From contig NC_080671.1 of assembly GCF_030247195.1 (NCBI RefSeq), positions 100,675,845 through 100,739,844 of the forward strand: a DNA stretch of 64,000 bases, read 5' to 3'. Below the pieces are notes generated by a model. It saw nothing but the letters and a program-made list of their open reading frames with translations. It ran no database searches and was not told the origin of the DNA. Below are positions 11,141 through 20,891 of this stretch, piece by piece. How positions within the stretch are numbered: position 1 is the first letter of the stretch; each line of letters opens with the position of its first letter. The position numbers and the translations under genes are program-made. The stretch is from Topomyia yanbarensis. Its lineage: Eukaryota > Arthropoda > Insecta > Diptera > Culicidae.

Positions 11141-11487
11141 TTAATATCCGTACAGACGATATTCACACATTCCACTAATTGGGTTTTCGTACGATGTGCC
11201 AAATGCCAGCTTTCGATTGTCTCGGTCAACTCCATAGTTGTCGCCGTTGCGGAAGGAAACCCTTTTTCGATTGATGAAGAGTATTGACCTGAAAAAATAA
11301 TAGTATAAAAATTAATGTTTTAACATTGACAAAATCTTCATAATACTCACGATCTATAGAAGTCGAATAATATAGGAAGGAAATGTCGGATCACAGCTTG
11401 GAGTGCGACTATTTTCTTCCGATTGCAGACTCTGTTTGTTTTTAGTTTGGCATCTTCATATTTTTGAGCCAATGCGTTTTTTGACAT
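11141..11487 (-). CDS. Two-exon 94-residue protein of unknown function
   Basis: On the minus strand an ATG at 11,485-11,487 (context ACAAATGT, in-frame stop ten codons upstream at most) opens 45 codons plus two bases to 11,351, followed by a 62-bp intron (11,289-11,350) with a consensus GTGAGT donor and a TTTTTTCAG acceptor. The frame continues without a stop through exon 2 (11,288 to 11,144) and ends at TAA 11,141-11,143. The protein starts MSKNALAQKY, is Lys/Arg-rich near the N terminus, has a moderately hydrophobic helix around residues 26-43, and ends in a Tyr/Gly-rich tail (GMCEYRLYGY). There is no clear signal peptide and no motif that I recognise. No AATAAA is seen right after the stop. 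Correct frame over the splice, consensus splice sites and an intron size typical of dipterans make it the best host-gene candidate in the window. It could also be the tail of an unrecognised transposon gene. Confidence 0.55.
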
Positions 11488-11731
11488 TTGTAACCAAGGA
11501 AAAAGCAATTATAATTCAATAGATGTGAACAGTGGTGCTAATTCAACAGATTTAATTTTTATTTTAAAGGTAATTTCTATTGAATAATTATCAAAGAGAG
11601 ATGATCACTTTGATGTAAATTGTAAATCACTATAAAATCAAAGCTAAATCACTTCAATTAGTAGTGCGCCATAACGATCTGTCTGAAGTGCAAAAGCCTT
11701 TAAATTAGACGTGACCATTTTTTACCGTGTA

Positions 11732-13190
11732 CACTGTAAATAATGTACACTTTTCTTCGAAGAGATTCGACACATAAAATTTAAGTGTCAGGCCACACTG
11801 AAAATTCAAAAAGTTTCCACTTGCCCATTGAAAAAATTACACTTGAAAATTATGTGTGCCACTCTATGGCAAAATCGAATACTATCGCTAATAAATTTTA
11901 AGTGTTATCATAGTAAATAATAAATAATGTACACTTTTTTCGAACAGATTTGACACATAAAATTTAAGTTTCGAGCCATACTGAAACTTCAAGAATTTTC
12001 CATTTGCCCTTCAATAAAATTACACTAGAAAATTAAGTGTGCCACACTATGACATGATAAGCTGTCAACACATTTAAATTTTAAATGTGAAGGTATTGGA
12101 TCATAAATGTTTTCCCAATGAAATCTATGTTTGCTGACAATTGCGGCGACATTAAGTGTGCAAACACTTAAATAAAAGTTCCCTTTTCCCAACATCAATT
12201 TGAGGCAACATGGCTGGTTATAAGGGTTTTGAATGGTAAGTAAATTTATGGAATTTGTAAAATTATCGAATAACAGATATGTTTCCGGTAAAATATTTAA
12301 TTCATTAGATAATTTTTTTTTTTGCAGAATGAAGAAAGAGCGAGGGAGCGCTACGGGAACTCCAACTGGACATTCTACTTCCCGATTCCCAAACGGACTA
12401 ACTTTATGAAGAAGATTGCTATTTTTAATTAGGTTGTAAGTAAATTTGTATTTGCATATAAGGGACCATTCATAAATTACGTAACGCAAAAATTGCCCAA
12501 AATTGACTCCCCCCTCCCCCCATGTAACAAATTGTCACAAATTTCTTCATCCCCCCCTCCCCTGTTACGTAACAAATTCCTAGAAATTTTTTTTTCTTCG
12601 GTGAAAACATGTTACGTAACGATCTAGCTAACTCCTCCTCCCCCCTATGTCACAACATGTAACAACTTGTTGTACCCCCCCCCCCCCTAACAGCGTTACG
12701 TAATTTATGAATGGTCCCTAAGCTAAGTTATATTTTTATATTGAAATAAAAATGAACTTCAACTCTATATGAATTACAATCAATAACCATTTTTCAGGCA
12801 CTTGATTTTAATACGCCATGCATATGAAACTAAAGTGTGGCGTTTATTGAAAATAAAGTTTCAAAGAAGTATGTTAATAAGTATTGCTTGTGGCACTAAA
12901 AGCTGGATTCTAACCGCACTGCGCACTTACTATTGTTCCATTAAATTCTTCTCATAGACTGGTTAGTTCAACTGGTCTGTCTATGAAAATACCATCTCTA
13001 TCACTTGAAATATATGTGTTTTGACAGCTCGCAGTTTTCAGTAGCAGTTTGATCACTCGCACTTTGAAAGTGTGGAGTCCAGGTTGGTGGGAAGTGCGCA
13101 ATATCTAACACATGAGATCTAAGTGTGAGGACAGATGCGGCAAAATCAAGTGTAGAACACTTGAGTTCAATGTGCGGATTATTTACAGTG
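11732..13190. mobile_element. TA-flanked TIR element with nested MITEs
   Basis: The left end CACTGTAAATAATGTACAC and the inverted right end CACTGTAAATAATCCGCACA match, with TA on both sides (11,730-11,731; 13,191-13,192). This fits Tc1/mariner. Part of another copy begins near 11,925 and another right end lies at 13,641, so copies are nested or tandem. ACACTTAAATTT-type words recur throughout. The interior holds a PIF-like MITE and exon-like segments near 12,210-12,435 that do not give an open spliced frame. Confidence 0.6.
12462..12718. mobile_element. PIF/Harbinger-like MITE, 257 bp, TAA duplication
   Basis: TIRs start GGGACCATTCATAAATTAC on both ends, and TAA flanks both sides (12,459-12,461; 12,719-12,721). 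The interior has runs of C and repeats of GTTACGTAAC. It sits inside the TA element above. A second copy in the opposite orientation is at 13,214-13,472. Confidence 0.75.
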
Positions 13191-13213
13191 TAACTATTTT
13201 TTCAGACACATAA

Positions 13214-13472
13214 GGGACCATTCATAAATTACGTAACGCATTAAGGGGGGTAAGGGGGTACGACTAATTGTGACATGTTGCGACATATGGGGGAGGGGGA
13301 GTAAGCTAGATCGTTACGTAACATGTTTTACTGAAGAAAAAAAATGTTTTCCCGGAATTTGTTACGTAATAAGGGAGGGGGGTATAGAGAAATTTGTGAC
13401 ATTTTGTTACATTGGGGGAGGGGGAAGTCAATTTTGGGCAATTTTTGCGCTACGTAATTTATGAATGGTCCC
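13214..13472. mobile_element. Second copy of the GGGACC MITE, 259 bp
   Basis: Same TIR as the copy at 12,462, inverted relative to it (G-rich where the other is C-rich). The left flank is TAA and the right TCA, so one duplication has probably mutated. The inner GTTACGTAAC words are preserved. Confidence 0.7.
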
Positions 13473-14074
13473 TCATTAGAATACGCCATACATATGAAAC
13501 TTAAGTGTGGCTTCTATTGGAAAAAAAATGTTTTCTCAAAGAAATGCGTTATCAAGTGTTCGACACATACAATTTAAGTGTAAAGACAGTTGCGGTGACA
13601 GTGTTAAACACTTAAGTTCAATGTGCGGATTATTTATAGTGTAGGTGTCGCGAAGTTGGAGTATGGTTGGTGTATGGTCTGGGGTTCGTTCCAACCAAGC
13701 GGTACGACCAGCGAAGCATAGTTTGTTATCTAGTTGTTGGCGCAAGCCTGAACACAACCAATGGGCACTGAGCTGTGGATTGTAGTATTAACCCCGGTCG
13801 TACACCGAAACATCAATTCTAGTGACAAACAAATGTATGAAAAGAATATCAAGCCTAAGACATAGGTGAGAGTGAGTTTGCGGCATCAAGTGTTTATTTT
13901 CTATAAAGCCCTTTGATTCAAGTATTTACTGAGATTTTCAACCTCTCACTTTTTTGGAAATATGCAATTCAAAGAAATAATTAAAATTCATAAAAAAATA
14001 CTTTGAAAAAAAAACATTCAAATATTATTGCTGCAGTCTACTCTGGATGCACTGCTTTCCGCTTCTTGTATTCA
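13473..14074. other. End of the TA element family and unannotated DNA
   Basis: Up to 13,641 the sequence repeats the right-end module of the TA element (AATGTGCGGATTATTTATAGTG). Beyond it no gene is recognised; GGGGTTCGTTCCAACC at 13,678 weakly resembles a tRNA B box but has no partner A box. Confidence 0.35.
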
Positions 14075-14320
14075 TTTTCTTTCTTGGTGGTGAGCAATGG
14101 TCAGATTTGCCCCCTGCCGCTTGCTGATCATTCCATCTGCCTTCTCCTTTGCCCGTGTCTGCGCCCTAGTTATCGTCGCTAGAGTAGCTTTGATCTTCAC
14201 TGTTTGATGTTTGGTGTTTTTTTGTATTTTCGATTCACTTTGAGCTGTGGGGACAGTTTCGTAGCCAGAAGGCGGGTGGTGGGGCGAGGGGGGTTGGTGG
14301 TTAAAAAAAAAAACCCCAAA
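14075..14320 (-). other. Open 82-codon frame without start codon, possible exon
   Basis: A minus-strand frame is open between TAG (14,321-14,323) and TGA (14,072-14,074). It begins after an 11-T run that could serve as a splice acceptor tract, then reads Pro/His-rich (PPSPHHPPSGYE) followed by a basic stretch (RAQTRAKEKADGMISKRQG). Composition is protein-like and more GC-rich than the surroundings. No domain is recognised. It may be a last exon or a decayed retroelement piece. Confidence 0.25.
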
Positions 14321-14323
14321 CTA

Positions 14324-15076
14324 AAATTAATTAAGTTGAAAATAAAACTAATCAATTGATGCTAACTATTTTAATTAAATATTGCACAATAAGAAATTTG
14401 GAAATGTATTGTCTGAACACTAGATTACACCGAGGTCCCGTAGTTGCTAAATTATCATGAGCTCTTTTTTGAAGAGATGCTCCGAAATATGGATTGGGGA
14501 CAATGCTTCGAATGGGAAGCGCAATTTGATGTTTATAAGCATAAATTTGCTCACCGGAAAATTGCATTTAATGCAATATTTGCCAAAAATGTATTTTTTT
14601 GAGAATGCGTAGGGTTGAGACAAAAACTGACGTTTTCGGTTTGTCTTTAGCATGTCAGGATCGGTTTTCATGGGCTTTTTTTTGTAATATCGATTATACA
14701 AGCCGGATTGAAAATAATAAAAATTTCGAAGCATTTTAAGCTAGTGGCTATTAATGGTGTATATTTGAGTGTTGAATTGAGTGGTGTAATAAATTTTTAT
14801 ATACGAGGTCTCGTTCTGGAGTTGTGAGTTTTAATAGTGAAGAAAAGTAATATTTATGCTCGAAAACATTCTTTTACGGCCACGATCACATTATTTAGAA
14901 ACTGTCAATATTGGATGTTTAGTATCTTTGAAGAATAAAATAATTTTGGCGGTAAATCCTTTTAGAAGTAAGTATAAAAAATTTACTCTTCAAACAAATT
15001 TTGTTCGAGATTGAATGTCTTCAACAATGTTTTCGAAAATGCTATTTCAAATAACTTTCTTGAATGAAGCGTACAT
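14324..15076. other. AT-rich non-coding DNA
   Basis: No gene, TIR pair or tandem array recognised. Only scattered short open frames with no protein-like composition. Confidence 0.3.
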
Positions 15077-15176
15077 AGTGTAGTTGGTCAGTCGATTACC
15101 TCGTACGCAGCTCAGCTGGGTTCGATTCCCAACCCCCGCATGTCAGGTTTGAAATTTTTCTAACCTGAAAAAAGAG
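15077..15176 (+). mobile_element. tRNA-derived SINE fragment
   Basis: A perfect Pol III B box GGTTCGATTCC lies at 15,119-15,129, preceded by a tRNA-like TAGTTGGTCAGTCGATTAC segment in the A-box position. The tail TTGAAATTTTTCTAACCTGAAAA resembles the body of the SINE at 54,077-54,243 (TTAGAAATTTTTCCTAAG). It has no clear target duplication and no long A tail, so it is probably a truncated old copy of the same family (Feilai-like, by inference). Confidence 0.6.
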
Positions 15177-15968
15177 CAGAAACACCCTAAGGTTTATTTG
15201 TTAGACAACCTTTTGACATTTTAAAGCCTTTATAATCAATAGGAAAAAAAAACTTTGTTGAAGACATTCCATAACAAATTTTGTTGAATACATGAATATT
15301 CCATGTGTTCAGAATATCGAAATATATTTAGTATATGTAAAACAAGATATTCTGATATTACTATAATTGATAAATCTCATCAGCTGTGTATAAATAATAT
15401 AATTCACATTCTATTCAAGGTAGTCTCTGAAGCTCACAATGAAAAAAAAAATTGAATAGCACTGGTTTTAAGAAACGTTCTTAAATAAAATTTTGTATCG
15501 CGATATTCCATATACGTACCCTTCATATTTTCAACAAAGGTATTTAAAATGACATTATCAACAACTTTGCTGAAGACGCCACGGCTCTTAATATTTTTGA
15601 AGAATAAATTCTCCATAATCACTTCCAGAAAATCAATTGAATCATCAATTTTTTTACATCGAAATACGCGCTTTTTTATGTTGGAAAACTTTATTGAGGT
15701 TGCTAAAACTCCAAAGTTGATGCTTTCGAAATTATGTGATCTTGGCCGTTAGAAAAGTTTTCGAATATTTATTCCACTTCAAAAGTGCACTTTGTATTCT
15801 CATACTTTGACTTAATTGACATATTATTAAAGAAATTATAAAAGGCATATTTTAGCCTAATTTTGTTTCTGAACTTTCAACAATTTATCAAACTACTTTT
15901 CGAAAAATCAACGAATTTCATCAAACCCTCCCACACAAACAAAATTTCTGGCTATGCCACGTGGGCAT
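15177..15968. other. AT-rich non-coding DNA
   Basis: Nothing identified as a gene. Words such as AACTTTGTTGAAGAC and CAACAAAGGTATTT recur in both orientations (15,252, 15,531, 15,560), hinting at an old dispersed repeat. Confidence 0.3.
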
Positions 15969-16704
15969 TTATTTTTTGGCCGGCTGTCCGTGGTGTATCA
16001 ATAGATGTCGAAGGATGTTTGACAGTGTTGGTTGTAGTAAATAGGTTTTCTTCGTTTTGGTGCATGGCTTACCGTAGTGTGCCATTTTACAGAACTGACA
16101 CCACCCGAACACCGTTGAGAATGCCAGGGGAAAAATGGTTTAATCCAATTCTGGGAATTTAATACTGCAAAATGCTAGGTGTGTGATTCCCTAGCCAAAA
16201 GACAAGAGTTCGTTTTTGCTGTTTCGTCAACAAAATGTACTTGCTTCACGGGACATCACTCGGGATAAGCCAGTTGCTTTTGGATTTTTGTGTCTAAGTA
16301 GTGCTAATTTGGGTACTTGTTTAGATACTTCGTCTAAATAGACACCCTGTTGGTGCTAGTTACTGACGAAATGAATTCGAAATACTAAAATCGAACTTAA
16401 TACGAGGGAAAAAGTTTCTACAAGTGTCCTTTGTGACACATCCCACTTCTCCATACTTCGACATAAATCTTTTAATTTTATCCATACTAGTCTAAGATGC
16501 CAAATCGTGTCGGCAAATTTTCCCAATATCAAGTTTTAAATGCAAGTGGATCATGGTTTTGATGTTTTTATATTCGACGTTGTGTTGAATCTTATTCTTC
16601 TCTACAAAACTTCCTACCTCAGCTAAGGAGTTGAGAGTTATTAGTACTATTTGCCTCGTATGATGTAATTGTATGCAGGAAGGTTCTGTGAGAACATGTT
16701 CCAT
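15969..16704 (-). pseudogene. Second decayed LINE ORF1
   Basis: Minus-strand fragments repeat the ORF1 layout seen at 1929-2830: QLHHTRQIVLITLNSLAE (16,492-16,704), then across frameshifts NFFPRI and PGILNGVRVV, then a zinc knuckle CQFCKMAHYGKPC (CX2CX3HX4C) near 16,090, and a stop at 15,969-15,971. The match in order and motif spacing shows the same LINE family. It is broken by frameshifts, and neither endonuclease nor RT follows. Confidence 0.6.
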
Positions 16705-17602
16705 TTTCGCCTGCGCAAGGAAAACCTGCCAGCGTATGAAGAAAACCGCCCACGTGCCAACGAAATAAACCGTGTGCGTGAGCGAAACGAAAATGCCTAC
16801 CGGTCGGAAGTGTGAAAAAAAATTCCCGCCGGTTATCTGCCAACAGCAAAAGCCAGAAAAAGAGTGGGGACAAAGTTAAAGGTTTGTTAAAATTAGTTTG
16901 TTTTCCTATTTATTTTATGGTTACGAAAATCCCGGTACAGGCATCTAGGTCTATCTATTTAAATAGCTAGATAGTTAATGCTTCAGAAAACCTCACTTCT
17001 TGCCAGGTTTCGATCCCACCCTTCATAGCCACCTCCTTGGTGTAAAAATTCATGTGCCAAATAAAATATATAATTTGAATGCTTCGGCACCCCTAATTTA
17101 GTCGAAAAATATTGTAAAAAAACAATAACTAATACCAAAACTTTGCCTCTATTTTGGCAAAGTTTTGGTATTAGTTACTCCTCCGTGCAACGCATCTGGT
17201 TGCATGCGAGTCAAATTTCCTTATCGAATATCTGTTTCTTCTCCAGATAATGCTGACGGATACTTGCAACAGTTTCTGCATCATACTTACATGCACATTG
17301 TTATAGATACTTCTTGTTACAAAAACTGAAGCAATGTAATACAAGCCGCAACTGGAACAATTCACTGAGGAGCATATCTTCAAACCTTCACTATAGGCCT
17401 CGGAGCTGATGGAAAACAATTTCATCCTGCAGGCGATCAAAAACTAATGTACTTGATGGCAGCTTTGCCAGAACGGTTTTTCCTGCTTATCACACAATAT
17501 ACATGCTTGTCCTGCGGGAGGCAATAGCTAGTGCGGCATTGAAACTTAATCTTGAAACCATATTTGAAGAGAAGAAAAGTTTTCACGGTCCGTAGTAGCT
17601 AG
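16705..17602. other. Unannotated DNA containing a perfect short hairpin
   Basis: No gene supported. GGTTTCGATCCCACCC at about 17,006 is a poor B-box match and is not called. The hairpin at 17,126-17,177 is listed separately. Confidence 0.3.
17126..17177. repeat. Perfect 22-bp stem hairpin with 8-base loop
   Basis: The arms at 17,126-17,147 and 17,156-17,177 are exact inverse complements (core CCAAAACTTTGCC and GGCAAAGTTTTGG), with loop TCTATTTT. It is isolated, with no further pairing outside. It may be the joined ends of a decayed element or a small structured RNA. Confidence 0.7.
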
Positions 17603-18272
17603 TCGCTGTTGTGCTGTCTTACGACAAGCGCCATTTAAACTTTCGAGAAAAACCATGATTAAAAGTACGTTCCAAATATATATCAAACAATGTTACATGA
17701 AAAAAATTACTTTCCAAAAATAGTGAATATTTCAAATGTTCGATCTTTCGGAACACACAAGTCAACCTATGGAGCAACGTAAATCAAAATAGCAGAACTC
17801 GTTCAATCGATATGTTGGCGCTTGTCAAAATCATGTTATACTACGTTTACAGTACGAGTTAACACGTGTTTTAACCAAGAGAGAAAAATAGAGAAAGTGT
17901 GCATTGTTTTCTATTGTTTACTGCTACTGCTGATTGTTGATGACATTTCAAGCGATTTTGACGTTGTCAAACTGACCCCCATTGATCGGTTGAAAAACGA
18001 TGTTGCCTATTGTCAAACTCTGTATGTAGAGATAGGGACGCCAGTTGCCTGCTTTTAACGCTATCTTGATGACATTTTCCTTGTTGCTAATTATTATAAC
18101 GTGTTTTAACTCTATAGTGTGAACATAGTATTACGCTTTATCTCAATAACCAAGCCGAATTTCAATATACCGAAAAAGCCAATATGCCATGATTTAAAAA
18201 TCCAGTAACATGATATATCTAACTCAGTTTACCCCAGAATGGCGTTTTTCATAGGAGAGCACAACACTGACG
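17603..18272. mobile_element. TIR element of the TCGCTGTTGTGC family
   Basis: The left end TCGCTGTTGTGCTGTCTTAC with GACAAGCGCCATTT pairs with the inverted right end (AATGGCGTTTTTCATAGGAG, AGCACAACACTGACGA). A longer relative is at 52,446-53,460. Inside, GTTAACACGTGTTTTAAC and ATAACGTGTTTTAAC mark another inverted pair (17,850-18,115), related to sequence at 42.35-42.43 kb, so it is composite. No coding is recognised and no clear TSD is seen. Confidence 0.55.
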
Positions 18273-18326
18273 AACTGGTCTTGAATATTTCTCCGAGTTC
18301 AAGGTCATGTTCCGCTTAGTGCGTAG

Positions 18327-18623
18327 TGTGACGTCCCACTAATTAAATTATACCGTGCTATATAAAGTTCGACTGTACTCAATCGAACTTTATTCGCACA
18401 GCACACCGGTGACCAACTCGAGCGGTCGATCACCGAGGTCTATTGTCGACGCTGCACATTTGATGACGTGCAAGGCACATGGATACGGCGCAGCAAATTG
18501 TCACTCCAGGCGTCTAACGCTATGACCCTATGTACTATGTATCGATGTATGCATGGCAATCGTCATGCATATAAAAACTAAATATTGAATAAAATAATTC
18601 ATTCTAAGTAAGACAAACTTACA
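18327..18623 (+). repeat. 5' LTR, 297 bp
   Basis: Begins TGTGACGTCCC and ends AAACTTACA (TG...CA). A TATATAAAG box is near 18,360, overlapping an inverted repeat AAAGTTCGA...TCGAACTTT, and AATAAA-type signals lie near the 3' end (TTGAATAAAATAA). It reads identical to the 3' LTR. Confidence 0.93.
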
Positions 18624-18634
18624 TGGCGACCGTG
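18624..18634 (+). promoter_or_regulatory. Primer binding site, tRNA-Arg type
   Basis: TGGCGACCGTG follows the LTR end directly. It complements the 3' end of a tRNA-Arg (...CACGGTCG plus CCA), the primer class used by 412/mdg1 elements. The match stops after 11 bases. Confidence 0.7.
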
Positions 18635-19073
18635 GCTCGTATCCGAGCAGTGATTACCAGCGGCACGAACCCGCACTGGTACTGTAGATCCGCGAATCCT
18701 AAAAGCTCGTTCTGTTCTCGCGTGTGATAAGTGAAAATGGAGATCTAAGACCCTACTGGTTAGTAGTGATCGCACAACAACTGCCAATAACTCCAGAAGA
18801 ACTTATACAAATAAAAGTGAGGATTGCCAGTGGTGGAAAATTCGTCCAGTGTGCTAAGAAAAGTAACCAAAAGAATGAGAACTAGCCAAATTGTGAGATA
18901 CGCCATTCCGTTAAACTACGACCAAGTGAATTAAGTGACCTGATGCTAAGTTACGACCAAGTGAACGAACCTTACTATTATCGAGAATGAGTACGTGACT
19001 ATTAAGCATTAGCCAAGTTAACCGAGATCCAGCCGTCCGACCGCTACCCACTCAACCAGTGACAGTTAAAAAA

Positions 19074-19485
19074 ATGGGGTCGCGTACAAGTAAAAATCCT
19101 ACGGTAAGCGGAGATCCGCTAATAAATATAATAAATACGTTAGAGCAGCACGCGGTGTGGCAAGATGGCCAGGAGACTAAATATTGGATATTACTAAAAC
19201 CGCCCTTTCAATCAAAATAACTACAATTATCGGGGACACCAAAATGGAAATAGAGGCCGCGGAATCCAGAATAACCGCGGACAAAGTTACACACGGGGTG
19301 GAAATACTCGTCAACATAATCAAATATTTTACAACGATGCGGAAAACTGGCAAGGCCCTCAACAGCCACAGCAGCAGCAGCAGCAGAATCAACATGCTCA
19401 GCATGTTGGGGGTATAAGCAACCCGCAAGAACAACAACAGCAAACACAACAAGCAGTCCCATTATCCCAAATAAGGAACCATTGA
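19074..19485 (+). pseudogene. gag: gag remnant with internal deletion
   Basis: Only the two ends of gag are left. An ATG at 19,074 opens MGSRTSKNPTVSG... for about 40 codons, to about 19,197. From about 19,197 to the stop at 19,483-19,485 a different frame reads as the C-terminal part: Asn/Arg/Gly-rich with RG repeats, then Gln-rich (PQQPQQQQQQNQ). The capsid-coding middle is missing; the breakpoint lies near 19,186-19,200. Full Gag in this group is several hundred residues. No CCHC knuckle is seen. The C-terminal frame overlaps pol, which is in the -1 frame, so pol would normally be made by frameshifting. Confidence 0.7.
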
Positions 19486-20891
19486 CCAGATACATTTTCA
19501 ATATTCATACCAAACCAACTAATTTTATCAATTTAAAACCCAAAATTTCAAATTATACTTGTACATTTTTGATAGATACGGGAGCAGAGATATCGATTCT
19601 GAAACCCAATAAATTAAACCAAGACGAATTTATCACAATAACTGACAAATGCTTGATTACGGGAATAAACAATATCAAAACTGAAACTAAAGGTTCTATG
19701 ACTACAGAACTGTATACTAGCGATGGTGTATCGCTATTACATAAATTTCATATAGTGAATGACGAATTTCCAATTCCGACAGATGGTATTTTAGGTCGAG
19801 ACTTTCTCACCAAATATCATTGTAATATTGATTATGACACTTGGACATTAACATGCGCTACTAGCCTTGGTCCAATTGAAATAATAATTGAAGACACTTG
19901 TGAAGATACAATTGTCCTACCACCTCGCTGTGAGGTTTATAGACAAATAAATACGAAGAGCACCAAAGAAGATAACGTTTTACTGTCATGTGAAGTTCAA
20001 CCCGGAGTATTTTGCGGAAACGCTATCGTTAATTCAGAACATGCAATAGCTAAATTCATTAACACAACTAATAAAGCAGTAATAATTGATAAAAATTTTA
20101 CTAAACAGATAATCCCTCTACAACAATATACAATGTATACGTTCAAAGATGTTGACCAGGAAAACCGAAATACAAATCTCATGAAAGAATTAAATATTGA
20201 TGGTGTAAATGCTGAAGCCAAAGGCAAATTAATAGAATTATGCAAAAAATTTAATAATATTTTCTCTTTGCAAGGTGATATGCTAACCTGCAATAACTTT
20301 TATAAACAAAATATAAATATTACCGACAACACACCAGTATACATAAAAAACTACAGAACTCCTGAAGTTCATAGAGCTGAAATAACGAAACAAGTTAATG
20401 ATTTACTCGAGAAAGGAATTATTCAAGACTCCACGTCACCTTATAACACACCAATTTTGTTAGTACCGAAAAAATCCAATACTAAAGATCAAAAGCATCG
20501 TTTAGTCTGTGATTTTCGTCAACTTAACAAAAAAATTATAGCCGACAAATTTCCTCTAACTAGAATAGATGATATTCTGGACCAACTTGGGAGAGCGAAA
20601 TATTTTTCGACTCTTGATTTGATGTCAGGATTTCATCAAATCGAACTAGACAAAAACTCAAAAAAGTTAACAGCCTTCTCCACACATCAAGGGCATTATG
20701 AGTTTAACAGACTTCCATTTGGACTGTCAATCTCGCCCAATAGTTTTCAAAGGATGATGACTATAGCTTTAAGCGGTCTTCCTCCGGAATGTGCTTTTCT
20801 GTACATCGATGATATTATTGTCATTGGATGTTCTATTGACCACCATTTGAAAAAATTTAGAAAGAGTGTTCACCAAACTCCAACAATTTAA
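19482..20891 (+). pseudogene. pol: pol, first part: protease and reverse transcriptase
   Basis: About 470 codons. The aspartic protease active site LIDTGAEIS is at residues 30-38, with GILGRDFL near residue 105. The reverse transcriptase palm follows: LVCDFRQLNK, STLDLMSGFHQIEL, RLPFGLSISP and the catalytic box YIDD near residue 445 (usual form (Y/F)xDD). The frame ends early because a run of six A at 20,850-20,855 shifts it by one base; the remaining pol domains continue in the next frame from about 20,856. The open frame extends upstream of the TTG at 19,482 and overlaps the end of gag in the -1 frame. The single-base lesion lies in a homopolymer, so an assembly error is possible. Confidence 0.85.

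Noticed and set aside
12210..12435. Exon-like segments on the plus strand (ATG exon, GTAAGT donor, T-rich GCAG acceptor, then a protein-like frame ERARERYGNSNWTFYF)
   Set aside because: None of the three phases gives an open frame over the splice; the natural join makes a stop at once. The segments lie within a TA element. Kept only as possible decayed exons.
12025..12489. 154-codon minus-strand frame
   Set aside because: It spans MITE and element DNA and is read through their inverted sequence; composition is not protein-like.
13660..13710. GGGGTTCGTTCCAACC as a possible tRNA arm
   Set aside because: No cloverleaf can be drawn from the flanks.
16990..17015. tRNA B-box-like GGTTTCGATCCC
   Set aside because: One insertion relative to the consensus, no A box at the right distance and no tail; not called as tRNA or SINE.
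19177..19501. Minus-strand frames rich in Leu/Val opposite gag
   Set aside because: Antisense shadows of the Gln-rich and Asn-rich gag tail.
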